From Myxococcaceae bacterium (lineage in GTDB: Bacteria > Myxococcota > Myxococcia > Myxococcales > Myxococcaceae), in NCBI GenBank assembly GCA_018262385.1, contig JAGSPQ010000689.1, positions 1 through 6,035 of the forward strand: a stretch of DNA of 6,035 nt, given 5' to 3'. Both the position numbers and the translations under genes were made by a program. The notes below the pieces were generated by a model. The model was not told the origin of the DNA. It saw nothing but the letters and a program-made list of their open reading frames with translations, and made no database searches. Each line of letters begins with the position of its first letter. Position 1 is the stretch's first letter. Positions 1 through 5,543 of this stretch are shown here, piece after piece.

Positions 1-1140
1 GACCCACTCCCCGGTCAGCCGCAGCAGCGGGCGCTTGCGATCGACCGCCTCGTACCTCAGCACCGACAGCGGGAGCTCGAAGCCGGTCTGGGGGGTGAAG
101 CCGAACAGACGGCGCCACTCGAAGCCGGCTCCGAAGAGCAGGTGGAGGCCGGCGCTGATCTCCAGCTCCAGCTGCGCGGCCCCGACGACCGTCACCGCCC
201 AGTAGTTCTCCAGGTTCAGGTCTCCCCGCTGGCGCGCGAGCCAGTCGTTCTGAACCCACAGGTTGGGGCGCAGCCGCTTCAGCAGGGGCACGGTGTCGTA
301 GCGGGCCTCGGCGGACCCGCGGGAGAAGTGGAAGTAGAGCTTCTCGGTGTCGAGGCGCGGGCGCAGGCCGATTCCCCCGCTGCCGCCGAGGTAGAGCCGG
401 TCGCCTTCTCCAAACAGGCTTCCCCACCGGTTGTTCAGCCCGGTCTCCAGGCCGTCGGTGTTGCTGGTGCGCAGGCTCAGGCCGAGTCCGGTGCCCCCCG
501 CGGTGCTGGGGAAGTGAATCCGCACCTCGTACGGCCGCCGGGCGTGAATGAGCTGGGTGCCCTGCATCGCCATGTCGAAGGCCTTCGGCAGCTCTTCGAT
601 CTGGGGGCCGGAGTGGTCGACCTCTCCGGTGCGCACCAGCTCCCAGCGCACCCCGACCAGCCCCATCGCCTCGGCCAGCTCGCGCGTCTGGCGATCCAGC
701 AGCGGCCGGTTGAAGACGTTGGCCGGCAGGCTCAGCGCCAGCTTGAAGCGCACCTGCTGAAACGACAGCTGGCCGGGGAAGATGACCCGCTCGAGCTGGC
801 CCTCGTTCAGGTAGACGACGATGTCGCCGTTCTCGACCGTGGCTCCGACGCTCGCCAGCTGGAAGCCGGTGCGGCCGAGGTAGTCGAGCATCTGGATCTG
901 CACCTGGGCCGCGGTGGCGGCGTTCGGCAGCGCCAGGGCGGGCAGCCGGAGCATCTCGAGGTACACCTCGGGCGGCAGCACCTCGGCCCCGACGATTCGG
1001 ACGTTGACCCGCGGAGCCACCCGCCCCTGAGAATCGGCGCCCGCGTCGGCCGCCCCGGAGGCGTCGACCACCTGCCCCCGCTCACCCGCGTCCGCAGAGA
1101 ACCCCGCCGGGGCAGGGGTGGAGCTGGCAATCGCAAGCAT
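1..1140 (-). CDS. Omp85/TamA-like outer-membrane protein with POTRA domains (3' end outside window)
   Basis: The minus frame is open from an ATG at 1140 to the window edge, giving 380 codons without a stop and no C-terminus. After a short hydrophobic start and an Ala/Gly/Asp-rich stretch, residues about 45-115 resemble a POTRA domain: strand VNVRIVGAEV, two helices, then GDIVVYLNEG (105-114). Residues about 117-170 look like a second POTRA, opening with VIFPGQLSFQQV and including the helix LLDRQTRELAEAMG. From about 200 on, alternating polar/hydrophobic strands rich in Tyr, Phe, Trp and Gly suggest a beta-barrel. Such proteins (BamA, TamA, ShlB/FhaC families) sit in the outer membrane and insert or move proteins, or possibly lipids; which subfamily this is cannot be told without the barrel end. 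A TTG start at 1158 (MNALTLMLAIASS) would give a better signal peptide than ATG 1140. It is divergent from the Mla-type operon. Confidence 0.72.
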   Translation of the reverse strand, partial: MLAIASSTPAPAGFSADAGERGQVVDASGAADAGADSQGRVAPRVNVRIVGAEVLPPEVYLEMLRLPALALPNAATAAQVQIQMLDYLGRTGFQLASVGATVENGDIVVYLNEGQLERVIFPGQLSFQQVRFKLALSLPANVFNRPLLDRQTRELAEAMGLVGVRWELVRTGEVDHSGPQIEELPKAFDMAMQGTQLIHARRPYEVRIHFPSTAGGTGLGLSLRTSNTDGLETGLNNRWGSLFGEGDRLYLGGSGGIGLRPRLDTEKLYFHFSRGSAEARYDTVPLLKRLRPNLWVQNDWLARQRGDLNLENYWAVTVVGAAQLELEISAGLHLLFGAGFEWRRLFGFTPQTGFELPLSVLRYEAVDRKRPLLRLTGEWV

Positions 1141-1330
1141 CAGCGTCAGCGCGTTCAAGGGTCCGAACGCTGTGCAGCAGCCGGGCCGTGGCGCGCATGC
1201 GGGGAGAAGCGCGCCTGCTGTGGCGTTTGTGGCCGTGGCAGGTTGCCACACCGGTCGCAGGTCTCACCGGAATGCCACGGCGACGCCGCCACGCCCCGCG
1301 CGGCGCGAACCTTGCTCAGCGTTGGTCAAG
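1141..1330. promoter_or_regulatory. Divergent intergenic region between Omp85-like gene and mlaE operon
   Basis: This gap of about 190 bases separates two divergently read genes and should hold promoters for both. I see no convincing sigma70 -35/-10 pair and no sigma54 -24/-12 element on either strand. The plus reading frame of mlaE is open back to 1118, but the protein encoded upstream of 1331 is arginine/alanine-rich with no recognisable domain, so I treat it as non-coding. The main internal structure is the palindrome at 1235-1249. Confidence 0.45.
1235..1249. repeat. Perfect 15-bp palindrome (6-3-6), candidate operator
   Basis: The sequence reads GTGGCA-GGT-TGCCAC, a perfect inverted repeat with a 3-base centre. 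It lies in the divergent intergenic region, 82 bases before the mlaE ATG and about 95 bases before the start of the minus gene. The size and symmetry suit a dimeric helix-turn-helix regulator site. It has no run of T after it, so it is not a typical intrinsic terminator. The operator role is inference. Confidence 0.35.
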
Positions 1331-2425
1331 ATGCCTGAACCCACTGCGCTGCAGCTCGAAGGACCGCTGACCTTCGCGGGATCCGGCGCGCTGTGGTCGG
1401 ACCTGAACCGGAAGATCGGGGCGATCGACCCCGGCGCCCGCCTCGACTTCGACATGTCGAAGGTCGAGCGCGTCGATGGGGGCTCGATGGCGCTGCTGGT
1501 TCAGCTGCGGGCCGACTTGCACCGCCGCGGGGCGACCTCCGAGTTCATCGGCGCCGGCGAGCAGGTTCAGAAGATCATCCACCTGTACCGGGGAGACGTC
1601 CGCGTCGGCGTGCGGACCCGGCGCCGCGCGCGGGGCACGCTGGAGCAGATCGGCGCCGCCACCCTCGCGATCCTCGGCGAGTTCAAGCAGGTCTTCGGGT
1701 TCCTCGGCCAGGCGCTGATCGCCTCGGTCGGAGTGATCGCCAGGCCGAGCACCGCCAATTGGAAACACGTCACTCCCACGATGGAGAGAGCGGGCGCGGA
1801 CGCCGTCCCGATCGTGGTCCTGATCAACTTCCTCGTCGGCTTCGTGATGGCCTTTCAGGGATCCGTTCAGCTCAAGCAGTTCGGCGCCAACATCTTCGTC
1901 GCCGATCTGGTCGGCCTCTCGATCTGCCGCGAGCTGGGGCCGCTGATGACGGCGATCATCCTCTGCGGCCGGTCGGGGGCGGCGTTCGCCGCAGAAATCG
2001 GCTCGATGAAGGTGTCGGAGGAAATCGACGCCCTGCGCACGATGGGCTTTGGCCCGATGCGCTTCCTCGTCCTGCCCCGGACGATCGCGCTGGTGCTGGT
2101 GCTGCCGCTGCTCACCCTCGTCGGCGACGCGGTCGGCATCTTCGGCGGCCTGGTGGTCGGAGTCGTCAGCCTGGATCTGACCGTGATCGGCTACCTGCAG
2201 GAAACCCAGAAGGCGCTCGACATGTGGGACGTCTTCTCCGGGATGATCAAGGCGGTCTTCTTCGCGATCGTGATTGCAATGATCTCCTGCCAGCAGGGGC
2301 TGGCCACCACCGGTGGCGCCGCGGGCGTCGGCCAGCGCACCACCTCGTCGGTGGTGGCGATCCTCTTCGCGCTGATCCTCGTCGACGCCGGCTTCACCCT
2401 CTTCTTCCACGCCTTCGGCCTATGA
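1331..2425 (+). CDS. mlaE: MlaE family lipid ABC transporter permease with N-terminal STAS (MlaB-like) domain
   Basis: This 364-residue inner-membrane permease belongs to a phospholipid ABC transporter of the Mla type. Residues about 5-92 form a STAS domain (LQLEGPLTF, then FDMSKVERVDGGSMALL at 40-56). Residues about 103-364 are the MlaE permease with its hallmark segments ELGPLMTAIILCGRSG (201-216) and AAEIGSMKVSEEIDALRTMG (220-239), followed by hydrophobic helices to the C-terminus. Stand-alone MlaE is about 260 residues, so the extra length is the STAS part; in E. coli the STAS subunit is the separate protein MlaB. The position equivalent to the conserved Thr of MlaB (VDTGG) is Gly50 here, followed by Gly51-Ser52. 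ATG 1331 was chosen because the STAS domain begins a few residues later; an in-frame TTG at 1322 is an alternative and the ribosome site is weak. The stop overlaps the mlaF start by four bases. Confidence 0.93.
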   Translation: MPEPTALQLEGPLTFAGSGALWSDLNRKIGAIDPGARLDFDMSKVERVDGGSMALLVQLRADLHRRGATSEFIGAGEQVQKIIHLYRGDVRVGVRTRRRARGTLEQIGAATLAILGEFKQVFGFLGQALIASVGVIARPSTANWKHVTPTMERAGADAVPIVVLINFLVGFVMAFQGSVQLKQFGANIFVADLVGLSICRELGPLMTAIILCGRSGAAFAAEIGSMKVSEEIDALRTMGFGPMRFLVLPRTIALVLVLPLLTLVGDAVGIFGGLVVGVVSLDLTVIGYLQETQKALDMWDVFSGMIKAVFFAIVIAMISCQQGLATTGGAAGVGQRTTSSVVAILFALILVDAGFTLFFHAFGL

Positions 2426-3186
2426 GCCCATTGATCAAGGTCGCCAATCTGAAGATGGGCTGGGACCCGACGGTGCTCCTCGAGAACGCCGACTTCGAGA
2501 TCCCGCGCGGAGACATCTTCGCGATCCTCGGAGGCAGCGGCTGCGGCAAGTCGACGCTGCTGCGCTGCATGATCGGCCTCGAGCAGCCGCTGGGCGGGAC
2601 GATCGAGATCGAAGGGGTGACGGAGTCCCACCTCGAGGTCGGCCGCCCGCCCTTTGGGGTGATGTTCCAGTCGGGCGCGCTCTTCGGCTCGATGACGGTC
2701 GGCGAGAACCTCGCGCTGGCACTGGCGCAGTGGACCGATCTTCCCCCCGACGCGATCCTCGCGATCGTCCGCGCGAAGCTGCGGCTGGTCGGCCTGGCCG
2801 ACGCCGAGGACAAGTTCCCCAGCCAGCTGTCGGGTGGGATGAAGAAGCGCGCGGCGATCGCGCGCGCGATGGTGCTCGAGCCCGAGCTGATCTTCCTCGA
2901 CGAGCCGTCGGCCGGGCTCGACCCGGTCAGCTCGTTCGAGCTCGACGCGCTCATCCTCTCGCTCAACCAGGCGCTGGGCCTCACCGTCGTGCTCGTCTCG
3001 CACGAGCTCGAGAGCATCTTCGCCATCGCCAGCAACTGCATCATGTTGGACAAGACGAGCCGGAGCATCATCGCGCGCGGCGACCCTCGTGAGCTGCGCG
3101 ACTCGTCCGAAGATCCCCGGGTGAGCTCCTTCTTCAACCGGCGCTCCGGGCCCCCACTCCCCACTCCTGCGCCCTCGGCGCCCTGA
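2422..3186 (+). CDS. mlaF: MlaF-type phospholipid ABC transporter ATP-binding protein
   Basis: This 254-residue cytoplasmic ATPase energises the MlaE permease. All ABC motifs are intact: Walker A GGSGCGKST (37-45), Q-loop FQSGALF (82-88, the FQSGALF form typical of the Mla/Mce ATPases), signature LSGGM (136-140), Walker B LIFLDEP (156-162), D-loop GLD (165-167) and switch His194 in VSHELES. The tail has the family's DPRVSSFF element, followed by a short proline-rich end (PPLPTPAPSAP). Length fits the family (about 250-270). The ATG lies inside ATGA with the mlaE stop, so translation is probably coupled. The gene looks fully functional, unlike its downstream neighbours. Confidence 0.95.
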   Translation: MSPLIKVANLKMGWDPTVLLENADFEIPRGDIFAILGGSGCGKSTLLRCMIGLEQPLGGTIEIEGVTESHLEVGRPPFGVMFQSGALFGSMTVGENLALALAQWTDLPPDAILAIVRAKLRLVGLADAEDKFPSQLSGGMKKRAAIARAMVLEPELIFLDEPSAGLDPVSSFELDALILSLNQALGLTVVLVSHELESIFAIASNCIMLDKTSRSIIARGDPRELRDSSEDPRVSSFFNRRSGPPLPTPAPSAP

Positions 3187-3190
3187 AGGA
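3185..3190 (+). promoter_or_regulatory. Ribosome binding site of mlaD
   Basis: GAAGGA lies six bases before the mlaD ATG at 3197 and overlaps the mlaF stop codon. It is the clearest Shine-Dalgarno sequence in the window and fixes the mlaD start. Confidence 0.7.
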
Positions 3191-3196
3191 ACGTCC

Positions 3197-4480
3197 ATGA
3201 GCACTCCCACCAACCACTGGAAGCTCGGCCTCTTCGTCGTAGTCGGCGTCGCCGGCTGCCTCGCCACGATCATCTTCTTCGGCGGGCGATCGCTGAAGAA
3301 GGAGACCGTCGCCTACCAGACCTACTTCGACGAGTCGGTGCAGGGCCTCGAGCTCGGCTCGCCGGTGAAGTTTCGTGGCGTCAGCATCGGCAGCGTGTCG
3401 GACATCGACCTCGCCGGCGACAAGCGGCACGTCGCCGTCACCTACGAGCTGGGAGTGAAGGTGCTCAACTCGCTGGGGCTGGCGGTGGAGTGGTCGAAGG
3501 GCGCGAAGACCAACGCGCCTTCGATGATGAAGAACCTCGAGGACTCGGTCGTCAACGCAGTGGACCGGTTCCCCGAGGTCGCCAAGCAGTTGCTGCTGGT
3601 GCTCACCCGGATCAACACGATTCTCGGCGAGCTCGAAGGCATCCAGTTGCCCGCGAAGCTGGCCCGCACCCTCGCGCTGATCGACACGGTGCTCTCCCAG
3701 GTCGGCGGGGCGATCGTCGCGATCGAGCCTGGAGTGCTCTCGAAGGACGCCCAGCAGACGCTGAAGAACCTGAACGCCGCGGTCCACACCATCAACGGGG
3801 TGGTCGAGCGCATCGGCGGCGCGAACGGGCTGGTGGTGAGCGTCCAGCGCACCTCGGATGCGCTCGGGAGCATGGCGCAGAACGCCAATCACGTCGGGCC
3901 GGCGATGGAAGACGCCCTGAAGGACGTGCAGGGCGCGGCGAACTCGGTTCAGCGCCTCGCCGACTCACTCGATCTGGATCCGGACAAGCCCGGATCTTCC
4001 CGCCGCGACCAACGGGGTGGCCCGCTCGAGCTCCGAGCTTCGCCTGGGCCGGGTGACGGCCGGCGCCTTCATCGGCGAGCGGATCATGTTCCGCGAGTCC
4101 GAGCACGAGGTTGGCCTCTACGACGACCGGAGCTGGACCGAGAAGCCCGACGCCTATCTGAGGCGCGCCTTGAGCCGGGTGTTGTTCGAGGAACTGGGGC
4201 TGCGCAGCGTGATGCGCGGCGCGGGGCCGACTCTCGACGTCGAGCTGATCAGCTTCGAAGAAGTGAAGTCCCCGCGGCACCTGGGCCGGGTGAAGCTCGC
4301 GTTCTCGCTGCGAGACGAGCGGGTGGTCTCACTGCAGCAGACGCTGTCCGTCGAGCGCCCGATCGCCTCGGCGGCGCCCGAGGCCGTCGCGCAGGCGCTG
4401 GGCGAGGCCCTGCGCGATGCGGTCTACGAACTCTCGGGACGCGTGGTCGCCGACCTGGCGAAGGCCCCGGGGACAACTGA
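3197..4480 (+). CDS. mlaD: MlaD/MCE family protein, altered: MCE domain shortened and 3' end replaced by out-of-frame sequence
   Basis: MlaD is the membrane-anchored periplasmic MCE subunit that forms a lipid-conducting ring on MlaE. Residues 10-28 are the single membrane helix. Residues about 36-85 hold the first half of the MCE domain with the hallmark VQGLELGSPVKFRGVSIGSV (48-67). The usual second half (a GLxGxxYV-like strand and following glycine-rich segment) is absent: the protein passes from LNSLGL (90-95) over about eleven residues to APSMMKNLEDSVV (107-119), which normally follows the full domain. Residues 110-255 are helical and fit a MlaD C-terminal region, ending at LADSLDLDPD (254-263). 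Beyond codon about 265 (near 3990) the frame reads arginine/proline-rich sequence with poorer third-position GC while another frame encodes a lipoprotein domain, so the true homologous part is 3197 to about 3985. The formal stop is at 4478-4480. Strong ribosome site; 10 bases after mlaF. Confidence 0.75.
   Translation: MSTPTNHWKLGLFVVVGVAGCLATIIFFGGRSLKKETVAYQTYFDESVQGLELGSPVKFRGVSIGSVSDIDLAGDKRHVAVTYELGVKVLNSLGLAVEWSKGAKTNAPSMMKNLEDSVVNAVDRFPEVAKQLLLVLTRINTILGELEGIQLPAKLARTLALIDTVLSQVGGAIVAIEPGVLSKDAQQTLKNLNAAVHTINGVVERIGGANGLVVSVQRTSDALGSMAQNANHVGPAMEDALKDVQGAANSVQRLADSLDLDPDKPGSSRRDQRGGPLELRASPGPGDGRRLHRRADHVPRVRARGWPLRRPELDREARRLSEARLEPGVVRGTGAAQRDARRGADSRRRADQLRRSEVPAAPGPGEARVLAARRAGGLTAADAVRRAPDRLGGARGRRAGAGRGPARCGLRTLGTRGRRPGEGPGDN
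3977..3996. repeat. 7-bp inverted repeat at the mlaD/lipoprotein joint
   Basis: GATCCGG (3977-3983), spacer ACAAGC, CCGGATC (3990-3996) form a perfect 7-bp inverted repeat. It coincides with the point where homology passes from the end of MlaD (LDPD, frame of 3197) to the lipoprotein (SPDLP, frame of 4017). It also contains CCGGA twice in direct orientation, a possible trace of a short-homology deletion. Confidence 0.55.
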
Positions 4481-4508
4481 GCCATGCCCCGTCGCGGCGG
4501 CGCACTGA
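4017..4508 (+). CDS. ABC-type transport auxiliary lipoprotein (PqiC-like), 5'-truncated, probable pseudogene
   Basis: From GTG 4017 this frame encodes 163 residues matching the body of the ABC-transport auxiliary lipoprotein domain (PqiC/DUF330 type): ELRLGRVTAGAFIGERIMFR, then SEHEVGLYDDRSWTEKP, a helix LRRALSRVLFEELGL, strands LDVELISFEEV and GRVKLAFSLRDERVVSL, and a C-terminal helix. Complete members begin with a signal peptide and lipobox cysteine, which are missing. The frame is also open upstream to 3921 and reads SPDLPAATNGVARSSS just before the GTG, which looks like authentic family sequence, but it has no ATG, GTG or TTG start there and no ribosome site. Thus roughly the first 30-45 residues of the ancestral gene appear lost. 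Family members are envelope lipoproteins that partner MCE proteins. Without a signal peptide this product would not reach the periplasm. It ends three bases before the next start. Confidence 0.7.
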   Translation: MARSSSELRLGRVTAGAFIGERIMFRESEHEVGLYDDRSWTEKPDAYLRRALSRVLFEELGLRSVMRGAGPTLDVELISFEEVKSPRHLGRVKLAFSLRDERVVSLQQTLSVERPIASAAPEAVAQALGEALRDAVYELSGRVVADLAKAPGTTEPCPVAAAH

Positions 4509-4511
4509 CCC

Positions 4512-5531
4512 ATGGATCGACGGGTCGGCTCGAAGATCTTCCCGGTGGCAGTGGTGGCCACGGCGCTCATCCTGATGGGGTACGTGTGCTGGTCGATCCT
4601 CACTCCGCTGTTTCTCGCGGCGGTGGTCGCGGGCACGCTGCACCCGCTGACGGCGCGGGTCACCCGCCGCCTGAAGGGGCGCAAGACGCCGGCCGCGCTC
4701 CTGGTGACCCTGGCGGCGATGCTGGTGGTCGCAGGTCCGCTGACCGGGTTCATCACCCTCGCGGTGGGGCAGGCCTCGCGCGTCGGAGCCGAGCTCGAGG
4801 AGGCCAACGAGAGCGGGCGGATCGCCGCCGCGATTGAACGCCTTCCGGGATCCGTGCAGGGCCAGGCGCGCGCACTGATGGCCAATGTTCCGACCGCCGC
4901 CGAGCTGCTGCGCAAAGCAGGATCTTCGGTCTCCGGTCTGGTCAGTGGCACCAGCAAGCTGATGCTCGACACCCTGCTCGGGTTGATCGCGCTGTTCTTT
5001 CTGCTGATCGAAGGACCCGCGCTGATCTCCTGGCTCGAGGGCATTCTGCCGGTGCCGGCCGGGCAGTTCCGGTCGCTGCTGCAGGAGTTTCGGCGGGTGT
5101 CGCGATCGGTGCTGATGGCCGAAGGCGCGACCGCGGCGATTCAGGCGCTGGTGGGGCTGGTGGGGCTGCTGATCGCCGGCGTGCCAAACCCGGTCTTCTT
5201 CACCCTCGCCACTTTCTTCCTCGCGCTGGTCCCAGCGATTGGCGCGGCGAGCTGCTTCGTTGCGTTGGGGCTGGTGTCGCTGCTCGACGGGCACACCGGC
5301 ACCGGCGTCTTCCTGCTCATCTGGGGCGTGCTGATCGTCGGCCTGGTCGACAACGTGGTGAAGCCGGTGTTCATCAAGGATGGCGCGGCGATGCACGGCG
5401 CGGTCGTCTTCTTCTCGCTGATCGGCGGAATCGCAGCGTTCGGCGCGCCGGGGCTGATCGCCGGCCCGCTGGTGGTCGCGTTCTTCATCGCAGTGATGAA
5501 GGTCTCCGCGGTGCCCGCCGTGCTTCGGTGA
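4512..5531 (+). CDS. AI-2E/PerM family (former UPF0118) membrane transporter
   Basis: This 339-residue polytopic inner-membrane protein has the family layout: hydrophobic helices near 10-42, 62-85, and 148-170, a soluble loop with amphipathic helices at about 86-145, and a C-terminal helix bundle from about 205 to 330. Family motifs visible are PAIG (240-243), VDNVVKPVFIK (279-289) and GGIAAFGAPGLIAGP (305-319). Length is close to the usual 330-370. The family was named after AI-2 export but members include ion antiporters and many of unknown substrate, so the substrate is not known here. ATG 4512 follows the lipoprotein stop directly (TGA CCC ATG, same frame), with no clear ribosome site, implying translational coupling and operon membership. 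The stop is 12 bases from the stop of the convergent gene. Confidence 0.92.
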   Translation: MDRRVGSKIFPVAVVATALILMGYVCWSILTPLFLAAVVAGTLHPLTARVTRRLKGRKTPAALLVTLAAMLVVAGPLTGFITLAVGQASRVGAELEEANESGRIAAAIERLPGSVQGQARALMANVPTAAELLRKAGSSVSGLVSGTSKLMLDTLLGLIALFFLLIEGPALISWLEGILPVPAGQFRSLLQEFRRVSRSVLMAEGATAAIQALVGLVGLLIAGVPNPVFFTLATFFLALVPAIGAASCFVALGLVSLLDGHTGTGVFLLIWGVLIVGLVDNVVKPVFIKDGAAMHGAVVFFSLIGGIAAFGAPGLIAGPLVVAFFIAVMKVSAVPAVLR

Positions 5532-5543
5532 ACCCGGAGTGGC

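Noticed and set aside
1236..1250. Sigma54-like TGGCA...TTGC element
   Set aside because: GG and GC are much closer together than the ten-base spacing sigma54 promoters need; the similarity comes from the palindrome.
1118..1330. Upstream extension of the mlaE frame beginning at ATG 1118
   Set aside because: It would overlap the start of the divergent gene and encodes Arg/Ala-rich sequence with no domain; the STAS domain starts just after ATG 1331.
142..1338. 398-codon plus-strand open frame
   Set aside because: It lies opposite the POTRA-barrel gene, encodes low-complexity Gln/Val/Gly-rich sequence, and is a by-product of high GC.
1316..2410. 364-codon minus-strand open frame opposite mlaE
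   Set aside because: Its product is Asp/Glu/Arg/His-rich with no domain, the typical antisense shadow of a GC-rich membrane protein gene.
2191..3273. Long minus-strand open frame opposite mlaF
   Set aside because: It runs antisense to an ATPase with all motifs intact and has no recognisable domain.
5148..5165. Tandem 9-bp repeat CTGGTGGGG in the AI-2E family gene
   Set aside because: Two copies encoding LVGLVG in a membrane helix, in frame; ordinary hydrophobic coding sequence.
4329..5396. 355-codon minus-strand open frame opposite the AI-2E family gene
   Set aside because: Gln/Arg/His-rich antisense shadow; the plus frame has clear family motifs.
5532..5543. Possible bidirectional terminator between the convergent genes
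   Set aside because: The gap is 12 bases with no inverted repeat or T run.
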